64,000 nucleotides of DNA from Yersinia similis (GCF_001053095.1 NZ_CGBP01000004.1:62001-126000); one strand, 5' to 3'; counted from the first letter of the stretch, positions 26,539 through 37,235 are shown. The notes: generated by a model not told the origin, from the letters alone. Translations and numbers: made by a program.

Positions 26539-28066
26539 ATTTATGATGTCCTCATTTGAGACAATTAGTGATGAATTACACCTTCTCTGTCGGCGTTATC
26601 GGGCAGTTGCACTCACACTTGATGGTAAAAGCCTTTTGATAGCATCAGCCCAGACCGTTGATGAAGCATTATTGACCGCGCTGCGTTTCACATGTGGCCG
26701 TCAAGTAAGAGTGGAATATTGGCCCGAAGCCAAGATTGAACAATCATTGTATTTGGGGAGTACGACGAAAAACAACCTAAATAGTAGTGTTAACAACGGG
26801 CTAAATAGCACTTCTTTATCCCCAAAAGGAGGTGATCCGTCACGACTAAAACCGCACAATCAGCAACAGCCAATAGATGATACTTTGTTTGATAATGAGA
26901 GTGACATACCTGTCATTCAATTCATAACGCAGACGCTAAGTCTAGCCATTCAAAAACGCGCTTCAGATATCCATTTTGAGCCTTATCAACACCACTATCG
27001 TGTTCGTTTAAGAATTGATGGTGTCTTGCATGAATTTACCCCACCCGAGGCAGAATGGGCAGCTCGGATTAGCAGTTGCCTGAAAGTCATGGCGAAATTA
27101 AATATTGCTGAACGACGATTACCACAAGATGGTCAACTAACCTTACCCTTTGGTGATTCACGCTATTCAATGCGTATAGCGACCCTCCCTACGCAATATG
27201 GTGAAAAAGTGGTGTTGCGTATTCTTCAAATACAGCAGCAAACCACGTTGGAAAAGTTGGGGATGACGGATGCGGCACTGAAACAATTAACGCAGGCATT
27301 ATCAGTACCGCAAGGGTTGATTCTGGTCACTGGCCCCACAGGTAGTGGAAAAACCATTACGCTATACTGCAGTTTAGCGCGGCTGAATCAGACACAAAGA
27401 AACATCTGTAGCGTCGAAGATCCTATTGAGATCCCCGTTGATGGCATTAACCAAACCCAGGTAAACAGCAAGATCGGTCTGGATTTTTCTCGAGTACTAC
27501 GAGCCATCCTACGTCAGGATCCAGATGTCATTATGGTTGGCGAAATTCGTGATAATGAAACCGCCAGTATCGCAGTTAACGCGGCCCAAACAGGGCATCT
27601 GGTCCTATCGACGCTGCACACTAACTCAACAGCAGAAACGCTAATACGCATGACGCAAATGGGAATAGAACGCCATTTAATCGCATCAAGTCTAAAACTC
27701 GTCGTTGCTCAACGTTTGGTGCGCCGCCTATGCTTACATTGCCGTCAGGCTGCATCTCACCCCTTTTTTCCACCAGGTCACATAAGGTCTGGTCCGATCC
27801 AACACTATCTAGCTGTAGGTTGTGAGCACTGTTGTGCTGGGTATTATGGCCGAACAGGCGTTTATGAAATGCTGAATGTAACACCGCAGATTCAGCAGGC
27901 CTTACTCAATAATGCCAGCCCTGCAAAACTGGTACAAATTGCCCAGAAACAAGAACAAACAGCCTTACTCTGCGCAGGTTTAGCTTTAATCGAGAAAGGC
28001 ATCACTACCCTTAGTGAAATTAATCGTGTTGTGGGCTTCGTAGCAGAAACAGAGGCCACCTCTTGA
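26531..28066 (+). CDS. hofB: Type IV pilus assembly ATPase HofB (PilB/GspE family)
   Basis: Hexameric ATPase that powers pilus extension at the cytoplasmic membrane. 511 residues from the ATG at 26531 with AAGGA eight bases upstream; E. coli HofB has 461, and the excess is an Asn/Ser-rich linker around residues 75-110. Seen: KRASDIHFEP N-domain motif, Walker A GPTGSGKT at about residues 268-275, Walker B DPDVIMVGEIRD and a His box QTGHLVLSTLHTNS. A tetracysteine zinc motif is present as CLHC and CEHC. Overlaps ppdD by 8 bp and hofC by 4 bp. Confidence 0.95.
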   Translation: MAEFMMSSFETISDELHLLCRRYRAVALTLDGKSLLIASAQTVDEALLTALRFTCGRQVRVEYWPEAKIEQSLYLGSTTKNNLNSSVNNGLNSTSLSPKGGDPSRLKPHNQQQPIDDTLFDNESDIPVIQFITQTLSLAIQKRASDIHFEPYQHHYRVRLRIDGVLHEFTPPEAEWAARISSCLKVMAKLNIAERRLPQDGQLTLPFGDSRYSMRIATLPTQYGEKVVLRILQIQQQTTLEKLGMTDAALKQLTQALSVPQGLILVTGPTGSGKTITLYCSLARLNQTQRNICSVEDPIEIPVDGINQTQVNSKIGLDFSRVLRAILRQDPDVIMVGEIRDNETASIAVNAAQTGHLVLSTLHTNSTAETLIRMTQMGIERHLIASSLKLVVAQRLVRRLCLHCRQAASHPFFPPGHIRSGPIQHYLAVGCEHCCAGYYGRTGVYEMLNVTPQIQQALLNNASPAKLVQIAQKQEQTALLCAGLALIEKGITTLSEINRVVGFVAETEATS

Positions 28067-29262
28067 GCTACCATCGTTTATTCAATTGGACAGCTCTAAA
28101 CAAAACAGGGGAGCTACAGACGGGTATGCTACTAGCAACTGAGAGAAACAGTGTCTATGAACATATCATCCAGCATGGTTTACAGCCTCTAGGAGTGAAA
28201 GGGGGAAGGCGGCTATCTGCACGCTACTGGCAAGGGGAACGGTTAGTGGCAATGACCCGCCAATTAGCAACTTTATTGCAAGCAGGTTTACCGTTGGTCA
28301 ACAGTTTACAGTTATTGGCAAAAGAGGCAGATGACTCAGCATGGCGTTGCCTATTAGATGAAATAAGTCAGCAAGTTGCACAAGGCCAGTCACTATCGGA
28401 AGTGATGGAGCTGTATCCACACGCATTTCCCCGACTATATCCTCCAGTGATTGCCGTCGGGGAGCTTACTGGTAATCTTGAGCAATGTTGTATTCAATTA
28501 GTACACCATCAGGAGCGGCAGCAAAATTTACACAAAAAAGTCATAAAAGCGCTGAAATACCCCGTTGTAGTCTGCATCGTCGCATTGGTAGTCAGTATCA
28601 TTATGTTAGTCATGGTGTTACCCGAATTTGCACAAATATATCAATCGTTTGATACCCCTCTGCCGGGGCTAACTGCGAGCTTGCTGTGGCTATCAACCTT
28701 TCTCACTTTTTATGGCCCCTATCTGGCGCTGATAATAGCGGTACTGTGTATTGGGTATTTCTATACATTACGAAAAAAAGCCCGTTGGCAACAATGGGAA
28801 CAGACCATTCTATTAAGCATTCCCTTGGTCTCAACATTAATCCGTGGTAGCTGCCTTAGCCAAATTTTTCAAACGTTAGCCATCACGCAACAAGCGGGGC
28901 TGCCCTTATCGGCCGGATTAGATGCAGCAGCCCGATCCATTCACAATTACAATTATCAGCAAGCCTTAAGGTGTATTCAAAAACAGATTAGCCAAGGTAT
29001 ACCGCTGTATACCACTCTTGCTCAACATCCTTTATTTCCCGCCATTTGTCAGCAACTCATTAGGGTTGGTGAAGAATCAGGTTCACTGGATGTGTTGCTG
29101 GAAAAGTTGGCCTGTTGGCATCAGCAACAAACTCAGAATTTGGCAGACAACGTCACTCAAATGCTAGAGCCACTTCTGATGCTTATTATTGGCAGTATTG
29201 TAGGTGTACTAGTAATCGCTATGTATTTACCCATATTCCAGTTGGGCGATGTTATCGGATAA
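28063..29262 (+). CDS. hofC: Type IV pilus inner-membrane platform protein HofC (PilC/GspF family)
   Basis: Platform protein on which the assembly ATPase acts. 399 residues. The start is TTG in a TTGA overlap with the hofB stop, with GAGG seven bases upstream. Two T2SF domains are seen, about residues 60-185 (MTRQLATLLQAGLPLVNSLQ) and 265-390 (FQTLAITQQAGLPLSAGLDA), each followed by membrane helices (about 170-190, 205-235 and 370-395). Last gene of the operon; convergent with guaC, with an IS remnant and a hairpin in between. Confidence 0.95.
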   Translation: MSYHRLFNWTALNKTGELQTGMLLATERNSVYEHIIQHGLQPLGVKGGRRLSARYWQGERLVAMTRQLATLLQAGLPLVNSLQLLAKEADDSAWRCLLDEISQQVAQGQSLSEVMELYPHAFPRLYPPVIAVGELTGNLEQCCIQLVHHQERQQNLHKKVIKALKYPVVVCIVALVVSIIMLVMVLPEFAQIYQSFDTPLPGLTASLLWLSTFLTFYGPYLALIIAVLCIGYFYTLRKKARWQQWEQTILLSIPLVSTLIRGSCLSQIFQTLAITQQAGLPLSAGLDAAARSIHNYNYQQALRCIQKQISQGIPLYTTLAQHPLFPAICQQLIRVGEESGSLDVLLEKLACWHQQQTQNLADNVTQMLEPLLMLIIGSIVGVLVIAMYLPIFQLGDVIG

Positions 29263-29406
29263 CCTCATTACAGACATGGTGGATATGCTGGGCATGGTGG
29301 ATATAACAGGCTAAGGGGGAGGATGTAGAGCAGATAAATAAAAATTGTCTATGGAATACAGACACATACAACGGCCTGGAATAATGATCTGAGACGGGTT
29401 CGTCTG

Positions 29407-29503
29407 GACCCTATAAATAATTCGGTGTAACTGCCACCATATTAATTTAAAGGTGACCGTCAATACGGTCACCGAACTCGATAATAAAACGGCTCATCGC
29501 CTG
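29407..29503 (-). pseudogene. 3' end of an IS256-family transposase with its terminal sequence
   Basis: Read on the minus strand, 29503 to 29447 encodes GQAMSRFIIEFGDRIDGHL and a TAA stop, the form of IS256-family transposase C-termini. About 40 bases later CAGTTACACCGAATTATTTA TAGGGTC (to 29407) resembles the terminal inverted repeat of such elements. Nothing upstream of the final 19 codons survives. Assignment is from recall of the family end, not a database match. Confidence 0.6.
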
Positions 29504-29507
29504 ACCA

Positions 29508-29540
29508 GTAGATAAGGGCACAAATTAGTCCCTTATCTAC
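29508..29540. terminator. Long inverted repeat between convergent hofC and guaC
   Basis: GTAGATAAGGG, eleven bases, CCCTTATCTAC: a perfect 11-bp stem. No T run is adjacent. Position between converging genes favours a 3' end function. Confidence 0.5.
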
Positions 29541-29641
29541 CATGCAATCCTATATTGAATTGCGTTGGTACCCTGTCACTCAGCGCTCAGGTATCATGAT
29601 GACGCTATTACCAGCAAATTATCATGCCGTAATAACCCACA

Positions 29642-30685
29642 TCAATCAGTGCCAAATACACGGTTTTCTTGTTCTGCTACGCGGATAAACGTTGTGCGTT
29701 TCGTTAATTCTTTCAGATGTGAAGCGCCCACATAAGTACATGCAGAACGTAGGCCTCCCATGATGTCACGCACGGTATTATCGACTGAACCACGCAGTGG
29801 CAACTTAACCGTTTTACCTTCTGCCGCACGGTATTGTGCAACACCACCGACATGACGTTTCATCGCAGATTCAGAACTCATACCGTAAAATAGCATGAAC
29901 TTCTCGCCATTCTCTTCGACAACGCGCCCTTCACACTCATCATGGCCTGCCAACATGCCACCTAGCATCACGAAATCGGCACCACCACCAAAAGCTTTAG
30001 CCACATCACCTGGAACAGAACAACCGCCATCGCTGACAATTTGTCCCCCAAGTCCATGAGCAGCATCAGCGCACTCAATGACAGCAGACAGTTGTGGGTA
30101 ACCAACGCCGGTCTTAACTCGAGTGGTACAAACAGAACCAGGGCCAATACCGACTTTAACAATATCAGCACCAGAGAGGATCAGTTCCTCTACCATTTCG
30201 CCCGTCACGACATTACCCGCACAAATAACTTTATCAGGACAAGCGTCACGCGCTCTTTGCAGGAAAGAAACAAAGTGTTCTGAGTAGCCGTTCGCGACAT
30301 CAATACAGATAAATTTTAATGATGGTGATAACGCCAAAATTTGTTTCATTTTGTCGAAATCAGCAGAAGAAGTGCCAGTTGATACCATGACATGGCGTAA
30401 CACTGATTCTGGAGAACGCTTAACGAACTCTGCCCATTGTTCGAGAGTGTAATGCTTATGAACAGCGGTAAGAATATCAAATGAAGCCAAAACCTCAGCC
30501 ATGCGGAAGGTACCAACGGTATCCATATTAGCGGCTATGATAGGAACACCGGACCAATTCCAACCTGAATGTTTGAAAGTAAACTGACGTTCCAGAGCAA
30601 CTTCAGAACGGCTTTTCAGCGTTGAACGTTTCGGACGGATTAACACATCCTTAAAGCCTAATTTCAAACCTTCTTCAATGCGCAT
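29642..30685 (-). CDS. guaC: GMP reductase
   Basis: NADPH-dependent deamination of GMP to IMP, linking guanine and adenine nucleotide pools. 347 residues, same as E. coli. Seen: N-terminal [20 protein letters not shown], catalytic Cys186 in [19 protein letters not shown], the phosphate loop SDGGC and [19 protein letters not shown]. It lacks the CBS domains that would mark IMP dehydrogenase. Monocistronic and divergent from coaE (295 bp apart), as in E. coli. Confidence 0.98.
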   Translation of the reverse strand: MRIEEGLKLGFKDVLIRPKRSTLKSRSEVALERQFTFKHSGWNWSGVPIIAANMDTVGTFRMAEVLASFDILTAVHKHYTLEQWAEFVKRSPESVLRHVMVSTGTSSADFDKMKQILALSPSLKFICIDVANGYSEHFVSFLQRARDACPDKVICAGNVVTGEMVEELILSGADIVKVGIGPGSVCTTRVKTGVGYPQLSAVIECADAAHGLGGQIVSDGGCSVPGDVAKAFGGGADFVMLGGMLAGHDECEGRVVEENGEKFMLFYGMSSESAMKRHVGGVAQYRAAEGKTVKLPLRGSVDNTVRDIMGGLRSACTYVGASHLKELTKRTTFIRVAEQENRVFGTD

Positions 30686-30980
30686 GACTTATTATTCCCT
30701 GGTTATTGGCGATAGATCGCAAAATGTGATCGGGCGTAAAACACGCCATCCCAGTGGAGCTATCATACGCATGAATAATTCTTCGGCAAGACTGCGAATT
30801 AACCTTTATTTGCGCTACAATCCCACAAATTACCTGAATATGACTAACCACGCTCTTATCCGTGAGTTTTCTCCGCTTATTTTACTGCGCCACACAGATA
30901 GAATGCATACCTTGCCTATGCCTTCGCCCAAGCTTTCAGATACAATTCGAGCACCCAATGGCAGTAAACAAGGCGAATAA

Positions 30981-31601
30981 ATGACCTATATTGTGGCTCT
31001 TACCGGTGGGATCGGCAGTGGAAAAAGTACGGTAGCAAATACATTCGCCAATTTCGGTGTGCCGTTGGTTGATGCTGATATTATTGCTCGTCAGGTTGTT
31101 GAACCAGGGACATCTGCACTAGCGGCCATTGTATCCCGTTATGGTGAAAATATTTTGCAGCAAGATGGCTCATTAGATAGAGCGACATTGCGACAAAAAA
31201 TTTTCAGTGAGCAACAGGAAAAAGCATGGTTAAATTCACTGTTACACCCCCTTATTCAGCAGGAAACGCAACGCCAATTAGCCGGTATTGATCAACCTTA
31301 TGCCCTTTGGGTTGTACCTCTACTGGTTGAAAATGGTTTACATCACCGGGCAGATCGTGTGTTAGTAGTCGACGTAACACCAGACATACAGCTCGCACGG
31401 ACCATGGCGAGAGATGGTATTACACGCCAACAGGCAGAAAATATTTTGGCTTCACAGGTTTCGCGGCAACAACGCTTGGCCTGTGCTGATGACATTATTG
31501 ACAATAGCGGCGACCCGTTAATGCTCGCCCAACATGTTGCCTCACTACACCAACGGTACTTAAAATTGGCAACTGCGGCCCAACAGGATCTACATCAATG
31601 A
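30981..31601 (+). CDS. coaE: Dephospho-CoA kinase
   Basis: Last step of CoA synthesis (3'-phosphorylation of dephospho-CoA). 206 residues, the E. coli length. P-loop GGIGSGKST at residues 9-17, lid region with [10 protein letters not shown], and the family [13 protein letters not shown]. The ribosome site is weak (AAGGCGAATAA before the ATG). Stop overlaps the zapD start as ATGA, so the coaE-zapD-yacG order behaves as one operon. Confidence 0.97.
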   Translation: MTYIVALTGGIGSGKSTVANTFANFGVPLVDADIIARQVVEPGTSALAAIVSRYGENILQQDGSLDRATLRQKIFSEQQEKAWLNSLLHPLIQQETQRQLAGIDQPYALWVVPLLVENGLHHRADRVLVVDVTPDIQLARTMARDGITRQQAENILASQVSRQQRLACADDIIDNSGDPLMLAQHVASLHQRYLKLATAAQQDLHQ

Positions 31602-32350
31602 GTGACCTTACCTCAACAATACTTTTTGAACATCCGCTCAATGAAAAAATGCGCACTTGGCTAAGAATGGAGTTTTTATTACAACAGCTAGAAAGCCACC
31701 GCTCATTAGATAATATTGCCAATGCATTAACCTTTTTCCGTACCGCATCGGATTTAATTGATGTACTTGAACGCGGTGAAGTCCGTACTGATCTGTTAAA
31801 AGAACTTGAGCGCCAACAGCAAAAACTACAGCAATGGGCTGATATACCCGGTGTTGACGTGTCATTGGTAGACTCTCTTCGCAATCAGCTAAAAAGCCGT
31901 GCCGCCATATTAATGTCAGCCCCGCGTATCGGGCAATCACTAAAAGAAGATCGCTTGATCAGTGTGATCCGCCAGCGTCTGAGTATCCCTGGAGGATGTT
32001 GTAGTTTTGATTTACCGACGTTACATGTCTGGTTACATCAACCGCCAGAACAACGAGACCTGCACATCAATAAATTGCTAGCGAGTCTGGCCCCTCTTCA
32101 CCAGTCACTGACGATCATTTTGGACTTAATTCGCCAGTCATGCCCTTTACGTAGCCAGATAAGTTTAAATGGTTTCTTTCAGGATAATGCTGGGGGGGCT
32201 GATCTGCTCAGATTACGTCTACCGCTCGATCCACAACTGTATCCACAGATTTCCGGCCATAAAACACGGTATGCCATTCGCTTTTTAGCGCTTGATAGTG
32301 AAAATGGTACCGTTCCGGCCCGTTTATCGTTTGAATTAGCCTGCTGCTGA
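31598..32350 (+). CDS. zapD: Cell division protein ZapD
   Basis: FtsZ-bundling protein that binds the FtsZ C-terminal tail and supports Z-ring integrity. 250 residues (E. coli 247). All-alpha N-terminal half ([19 protein letters not shown] is the conserved opening) and a beta-rich C-terminal half ending in [14 protein letters not shown]. Overlaps coaE by 4 bp. Its partner ftsZ is 6 kb away in the same window. An ERIC element separates it from yacG. Confidence 0.96.
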   Translation: MSDLTSTILFEHPLNEKMRTWLRMEFLLQQLESHRSLDNIANALTFFRTASDLIDVLERGEVRTDLLKELERQQQKLQQWADIPGVDVSLVDSLRNQLKSRAAILMSAPRIGQSLKEDRLISVIRQRLSIPGGCCSFDLPTLHVWLHQPPEQRDLHINKLLASLAPLHQSLTIILDLIRQSCPLRSQISLNGFFQDNAGGADLLRLRLPLDPQLYPQISGHKTRYAIRFLALDSENGTVPARLSFELACC

Positions 32351-32365
32351 TTTTGTAATAAGTGT

Positions 32366-32492
32366 GATACCCAATAGATTTCAAGGCGTAGGAAGGCTGC
32401 AAAGGAGTGAATCCCGCATCATTGACATCAGCAAATAATACGGGTGAACGGGAACCGCCAATACATCTACTACTTGAAAGATGAAGGGTATC
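32366..32492. repeat. ERIC element, 127 bp, inside the coaE-zapD-yacG unit
   Basis: Bounded by GATAC and GTATC, exactly 127 bp, the canonical ERIC length. Arms read GATACCCAATAGATTTCAAG and CTTGAAAGATGAAGGGTATC. It starts 16 bp after the zapD stop and ends 21 bp before the yacG start, so it must be transcribed if the operon is continuous, and could fold in the RNA. Confidence 0.9.
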
Positions 32493-32512
32493 GATAGATT
32501 TTAGGAGAGAAC

Positions 32513-32719
32513 ATGGAATCAGAACAAATACAGGTTAACTGCCCCACCTGTGGAAAAGTCGTTATCTGGGGTGAACAAAGCCCTTTTCGCCCTTTTTGTT
32601 GCAAGCGCTGCCAGCTTATTGATTTAGGTGAGTGGGCAGACGAAGAAAAACGGATCTCTAGCGATACAGAGCTGTCTGACAGTGACGAATGGAGCGAGGA
32701 AGATCCTCTCAAGCATTAA
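32513..32719 (+). CDS. yacG: DNA gyrase inhibitor / zinc protein YacG
   Basis: 68 residues (E. coli 65). Four zinc ligands: Cys10, Cys13 (CPTCGK), Cys29 and Cys33 (CCKRC), then the conserved [11 protein letters not shown] and an acidic tail. E. coli YacG binds GyrB and inhibits gyrase. ATG at 32513 with AGGAGA upstream. Separated from zapD by an ERIC element. Confidence 0.95.
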   Translation: MESEQIQVNCPTCGKVVIWGEQSPFRPFCCKRCQLIDLGEWADEEKRISSDTELSDSDEWSEEDPLKH

Positions 32720-32784
32720 CCGCTGTCTATTTTTAACGGTAATATGTCTTTAACCGAGATGTGTCTTAAGCGTTATTGTTTCTT

Positions 32785-32816
32785 AAAAAATGGAGCAGAC
32801 AACGTCTTGCTCCATT
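32785..32816 (-). terminator. Intrinsic terminator of mutT
   Basis: On the minus strand AATGGAGCA...TGCTCCATT (stem with a 10-base loop that pairs partly) followed by TTTTAAG. About 40 bases after the mutT stop. Confidence 0.75.
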
Positions 32817-32855
32817 AAAATAAAGCAGGTACAGCGGCGCTATGCAGTTAATCAT

Positions 32856-33242
32856 TTATTTTGTTAATAATTCAATAATTGCGGCATTAGCGGGAGGGAA
32901 TTCGTCAATTCGTAGTTCCGATTGCAATACCCAGCGCATAGGCTGCCCTTCACGGCCAAAGGGTTCACCATCCCACACCTCTACCCAATAGAAGTGCAAT
33001 GTGACGATTCGATCACTAAAAGTATGTTCCAGCACTTTTAATAAAGTCGCCTGCTGTACCACAATTCCCGTTTCTTCCAGCAATTCACGTTTTAATGCAA
33101 TTTCGGGTGTTTCACCCTGCTCAATCTTGCCGCCGGGGAACTCCCAAAAGCCAGCCATATGTGAGTCAGCAGCACGCTGAGTGATAAAAATTTCCTGTTT
33201 CGGGTTCCGAATGATCCCAACAGCAATTTGTAAGTGTTTCAT
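32856..33242 (-). CDS. mutT: 8-oxo-dGTP diphosphatase MutT
   Basis: Removes 8-oxo-dGTP from the nucleotide pool, preventing A:T to C:G transversions. 128 residues (E. coli 129). The Nudix box is complete at residues 38-60: GKIEQGE then REL-LEETGI. Begins MKHLQIAVGIIRNPKQEIFI. In E. coli it follows secA; the same order holds here, but a hairpin terminator lies between them so readthrough or a separate promoter is needed. Confidence 0.97.
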   Translation of the reverse strand: MKHLQIAVGIIRNPKQEIFITQRAADSHMAGFWEFPGGKIEQGETPEIALKRELLEETGIVVQQATLLKVLEHTFSDRIVTLHFYWVEVWDGEPFGREGQPMRWVLQSELRIDEFPPANAAIIELLTK

Positions 33243-33302
33243 TTTTTCTCCTGGTCAGGGCGCTTCAATGACCGACTTATTAACGAAAAAAACTTAAAAT
33301 AA

Positions 33303-33322
33303 AGGGCGGTATTAGCCGCCCT
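33303..33322 (-). terminator. Terminator after secA
   Basis: On the minus strand AGGGCGG-CTAATA-CCGCCCT followed by TTATTTTAAGTTTTTTT. Lies 30 bases after the secA stop. Confidence 0.85.
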
Positions 33323-33352
33323 CGTTATCTATATTACAGGTTAGCGCAAGTA

Positions 33353-36067
33353 TTACTGCAAGCGGCCATGACACTGTTTATATTTCTTACCCGAACCACA
33401 TGGGCATGGATCATTACGCCCCACTTTACGCTCAAGGCTGTTAGCAACTTTTACCTCTTCTTCTGACATCAATGCACTGTTGTCAGTCTGATGGCTCAGT
33501 TGCTGCTGTCTAGCCAAACGCTCGGCTTCTTCGCGGCGCTGCACTTCCAGCGCTTCGACCTCTTCCGGCATCCGCACTTGTACTTTGCTCAGAACGCTAA
33601 TCACTTCATATTTCAGTGATTCCAGCATTGCGGCGAACATGGCGAAAGATTCACGCTTATATTCCTGCTTAGGATCTTTCTGCGCATAACCACGTAAATG
33701 GATACCCTGACGCAGGTAATCCATTGCAGCCAAATGCTCTTTCCATAAGGAATCGAGTGTTTGCAGCATCACGCCTTTCTCGAAGTTACGCATCATATCA
33801 ATGCCAACAACTTCCTCTTTGCGTTGATAAGTCTCAATAGCTTGCTGAAGAATACGTTCACGCAAGGTTTCCTCATGCAGTTGCGGCTCATCTTCCAGCC
33901 ATTTAGCAATCGGCATATCTAAGTCAAAATCATTTTTCAGGCGCTGTTCCAGGCCCTCGATATCCCACATTTCCTCCAGTGACTGGGTTGGAATGTAGCT
34001 GTCAATGGTGGTTTTGAAGACATCCTCGCGAATACTATTGATGGTTTCGCTGACATCAGACACATCCAACAGTTCATTACGCTGACTGTAGATCGCCCGA
34101 CGCTGATCATTTGCTACGTCATCATATTCAAGTAGTTGCTTACGAATATCAAAGTTGCGGCTTTCAACTTTACGTTGTGCGTTAGCAATGGCCTTGGTCA
34201 CCCATGGATGCTCAATCGCCTCACCTGGCTTCATACCCAATTTACGCATCATGCCAGACACACGGTCAGAGGCAAAAATACGCATCAAGGCATCTTCCAT
34301 TGACAGGTAGAAGCGTGAAGAACCCGCATCACCCTGACGACCCGCACGGCCACGTAACTGGTTATCGATACGGCGTGACTCATGGCGCTCGGTACCAATG
34401 ATATGTAAACCGCCCGATGCCAATACTGCATCATGGCGAATCTGCCAGGCGGCTTTAATTGCCGCAATTTGATCTTCAGTTGGATCTTCCAGCGAAGCAA
34501 TCTCGCTCTGCCAACTCCCACCGAGCACAATGTCAGTACCACGACCCGCCATGTTTGTGGCGATGGTTACCGCGCCTGGCTGACCAGCTTGAGAAACAAT
34601 ATCTGCTTCCATGGCGTGGAATTTAGCGTTCAACACTTTGTGTTCAATACCGGCTTTGGTTAACTCAGCAGAAACAACCTCGGATTTTTCAATCGAGATG
34701 GTCCCGACCAACACTGGCTGGCCATTCGCTGTACGTTCGCGGATATCCTCGATAATCGCGCCGATCTTTTCCTGCTCGGTCATATAGACCAGGTCGGCCA
34801 AATCCTTACGGATCATAGGACGGTTAGTAGGAACGACAATCGTATCCAACTTGTAAATTGAGCTGAATTCAAATGCTTCGGTATCCGCGGTACCCGTCAT
34901 CCCAGCCAGTTTTTCATAGATACGGAAATAGTTCTGGAAAGTGATAGAAGCCAGTGTCTGGTTTTCATTCTGGATTTCCACGCCTTCCTTCGCTTCAACC
35001 GCCTGATGTAAACCATCAGACCAGCGGCGACCTTGCATCGTACGACCGGTGTGTTCGTCAACAATAATAACTTCACCGTCTTTCACGATATAGTCAACGT
35101 CACGGGTAAACAGTACGTGAGCACGCAAAGCTGCTGTGACATGGTGCATCAACATAATGTTAGCAGGGGAATACAGCGATTCGCCTTCATCCATGATGTC
35201 CGCTTCAACCAACATCTGTTCAATCAGAATCAGACCACGCTCAGTCAAATGAACCTGACGTGACTTCTCATCTACCGAGAAGTGACCTTCCCCCTGGAAG
35301 CTGTCCGAGTCTTCTTTTTCCTGACGAATCAGTTTTGGAATCAGTTTGTTAACCCGAATATACATTTCGGAACTGTCTTCGGCTGGGCCGGAGATAATCA
35401 GCGGGGTCCGAGCTTCATCAATCAGGATGGAGTCGACTTCATCTACTAACGCATAGTGAAGTTTACGCTGCACACGCTCTTCAGGACTGAACGCCATATT
35501 ATCGCGCAAATAGTCGAAACCGAATTCGTTGTTAGTACCGTAAGTGATATCAGCGGCATAAGCTGCACGTTTGGCTGGCGCAGTCATATTCGGTAAATTG
35601 ATACCAATACTCAGCCCCAAAAACTCAAACAATGGGCGGTTATTTTCGGCGTCACGCTGAGCCAAATAGTCGTTGACGGTAACCACGTGCACACCACGAC
35701 CACTCAACGCATTCAGGTAAGCTGGTAGGGTTGCAGTCAAGGTTTTACCTTCACCTGTGCGCATTTCTGCGATACAACGCTCATTCAGGACCATCCCGCC
35801 CAGCAGCTGCACGTCGAAGTGACGCATACCGAATACTCGCTTACTCGCTTCACGAACGACCGCAAAGGCTTCAGGAATTAAGTTTTCCAACACTTCACCT
35901 TTCGCCAAACGCTCACGGAACTCATCCGTTTTAGCGCGCAATTCGGTGTCTGTCAGTTTTTCAATATCAGGTTCCATACGGTTGATGACATCAACCACTT
36001 TTTGCATGCGGCGCAGAGTACGATCGTTACGGCTACCAAAAACTTTGGTTAATAATTTGATTAGCAT
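33353..36067 (-). CDS. secA: Preprotein translocase ATPase SecA
   Basis: Motor of Sec-dependent export at the inner membrane. 904 residues (E. coli 901). Walker A MRTGEGKT near residue 102, Walker [16 protein letters not shown] near 207, the preprotein cross-linking domain, helical scaffold with [20 protein letters not shown], and the C-terminal zinc SecB-binding tail [17 protein letters not shown]. Downstream of secM by 77 bp, whose arrest sequence controls secA translation. Confidence 0.99.
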   Translation of the reverse strand: MLIKLLTKVFGSRNDRTLRRMQKVVDVINRMEPDIEKLTDTELRAKTDEFRERLAKGEVLENLIPEAFAVVREASKRVFGMRHFDVQLLGGMVLNERCIAEMRTGEGKTLTATLPAYLNALSGRGVHVVTVNDYLAQRDAENNRPLFEFLGLSIGINLPNMTAPAKRAAYAADITYGTNNEFGFDYLRDNMAFSPEERVQRKLHYALVDEVDSILIDEARTPLIISGPAEDSSEMYIRVNKLIPKLIRQEKEDSDSFQGEGHFSVDEKSRQVHLTERGLILIEQMLVEADIMDEGESLYSPANIMLMHHVTAALRAHVLFTRDVDYIVKDGEVIIVDEHTGRTMQGRRWSDGLHQAVEAKEGVEIQNENQTLASITFQNYFRIYEKLAGMTGTADTEAFEFSSIYKLDTIVVPTNRPMIRKDLADLVYMTEQEKIGAIIEDIRERTANGQPVLVGTISIEKSEVVSAELTKAGIEHKVLNAKFHAMEADIVSQAGQPGAVTIATNMAGRGTDIVLGGSWQSEIASLEDPTEDQIAAIKAAWQIRHDAVLASGGLHIIGTERHESRRIDNQLRGRAGRQGDAGSSRFYLSMEDALMRIFASDRVSGMMRKLGMKPGEAIEHPWVTKAIANAQRKVESRNFDIRKQLLEYDDVANDQRRAIYSQRNELLDVSDVSETINSIREDVFKTTIDSYIPTQSLEEMWDIEGLEQRLKNDFDLDMPIAKWLEDEPQLHEETLRERILQQAIETYQRKEEVVGIDMMRNFEKGVMLQTLDSLWKEHLAAMDYLRQGIHLRGYAQKDPKQEYKRESFAMFAAMLESLKYEVISVLSKVQVRMPEEVEALEVQRREEAERLARQQQLSHQTDNSALMSEEEVKVANSLERKVGRNDPCPCGSGKKYKQCHGRLQ

Positions 36068-36144
36068 GATTCTTAATATCTCTTACAAGACCACCAAACC
36101 GGCGGCCAAAGGTTGTATAAAATTGGGATAAACCAAGAGAATAA

Positions 36145-36678
36145 TTAGCTTAAGTTGGCAGGACCGGCACGAATGCCTTGCACTTGTGCAAGCCAGAGCC
36201 CGGGTTTATATGGCGAAAGAACAGGCCGTTTAACCTGTTCTGTATAGCGAATAATGGCCGGTGGCTTAAATTCATGTGTCAGTAGTGCATTTAGCGTATC
36301 CAGTAACGCGAGTTGCTGAATTTTTGATGGTGCAACCCGTTCTACTTCTATCACTTCTTGCACGCGTGCATATGCCGCTTGTGGTGCCAGAGCAAAAGAG
36401 AGATGACGGATGACCGTGCGCAGTGCATGCTGTTGCCAGTAATCTACACTGAATGAGGGGCGACGGTGTATATCATGCAACAGTGCCAAACTGTTGAAGT
36501 TTGTCGTACCATGATTCTGACGACTTTGGCTGGATGATGTGTTCGCTAATGCCGCATGGTCTGGAACGCCAGACAGATTTGATGGCACACCAAGACTCGC
36601 CGCGACCATCCCCAACAGGAGATGCGGCCAGAAATAACGTCTGCCAAATTGTCGCCAACGATTTAGAATACCGATCAC
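36145..36678 (-). CDS. secM: Secretion monitor SecM
   Basis: Regulatory exported protein whose ribosome stalling exposes the secA ribosome site when export is slow. 177 residues (E. coli 170) from a GTG start. Signal sequence [17 protein letters not shown] preceded by RWRQFGRR. The arrest segment is Y-x4-WL-x4-GIRAGP near the C-terminus, ending four residues after Pro173; E. coli has F-x4-WI-x4-GIRAGP. Spacing is retained, so arrest is expected. Divergent from the DUF721 gene with only 28 bp between starts, so secM-secA transcription must cross or start within that gene. Confidence 0.95.
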   Translation of the reverse strand: MIGILNRWRQFGRRYFWPHLLLGMVAASLGVPSNLSGVPDHAALANTSSSQSRQNHGTTNFNSLALLHDIHRRPSFSVDYWQQHALRTVIRHLSFALAPQAAYARVQEVIEVERVAPSKIQQLALLDTLNALLTHEFKPPAIIRYTEQVKRPVLSPYKPGLWLAQVQGIRAGPANLS

Positions 36679-36706
36679 GAGTTTAAAATCCGCCGGAGCC
36701 TTGTCA

Positions 36707-37231
36707 ATGCGTGAAAACCGCCCACAATTATTAGATGTTCTGTTCGATGATGCGGTTGCAGCAGAAAACGGACCGCTACATAACGTACAACAACGCGCGA
36801 CTGCACTGTTAAAACTTAACCGTGCAGTAAAAGGATTACTCCCTTCACAATTACAGCCGTGGTGCCGTGTCGCAAACTATCGACAGAGTGTTTTAGTGCT
36901 AGAGACAGCGAATGCCAGTTGGTTGATGCGCTTACGCTACGAACAACCCGCGTTGCTATCCGCACTACGAGCGCAAATTCTACCATCATTGTCTTCAATC
37001 GACATCAGGATTAATCCATCGTTAATGGCGAAAGGCCATAACGTGACACAAGATGCCGCAAAATCGCCGCAAGATCTTGTAAAATCACCGCCAGTACGTC
37101 ATTTAAGTTTGGAAAGTGCTAAGGAACTAAGAGGATTAGCGAGCCGTAGCCCTGAAAAACTGAAAGTGATATTGGAACGACTGGCTGCGTTGGCCGGAGA
37201 GGGTGCCAACGCAACCAAGCGTGATAAGTAG
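36707..37231 (+). CDS. DUF721 (DciA-like) domain protein
   Basis: 174 residues from the ATG at 36707 (GGAG eight bases upstream; a TTG six bases earlier is too close to it). The N-terminal 110 residues have the DUF721 pattern: helix [40 protein letters not shown] and [20 protein letters not shown]. The remaining third is Ser/Lys-rich and probably disordered. DUF721 includes DciA, a loader of the DnaB helicase in many bacteria; enterobacteria use phage-derived DnaC, so a loading role here is uncertain. It lies opposite in direction to lpxC and secM, which flank it, an order absent from E. coli. Confidence 0.82.
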   Translation: MRENRPQLLDVLFDDAVAAENGPLHNVQQRATALLKLNRAVKGLLPSQLQPWCRVANYRQSVLVLETANASWLMRLRYEQPALLSALRAQILPSLSSIDIRINPSLMAKGHNVTQDAAKSPQDLVKSPPVRHLSLESAKELRGLASRSPEKLKVILERLAALAGEGANATKRDK

Positions 37232-37235
37232 CCTA

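Noticed and set aside
26074-29262. Type II secretion operon
   Set aside because: Prepilin, ATPase and platform protein alone match ppdD-hofB-hofC type IV pilus order; no GspC, D or L-type genes follow.
30678-30980. 100-codon plus-strand frame before coaE
   Set aside because: Occupies the guaC-coaE divergent promoter region, no ribosome site, no recognisable domain.
34204-34663. Plus-strand frames inside secA
   Set aside because: Shadows of an intact secA.
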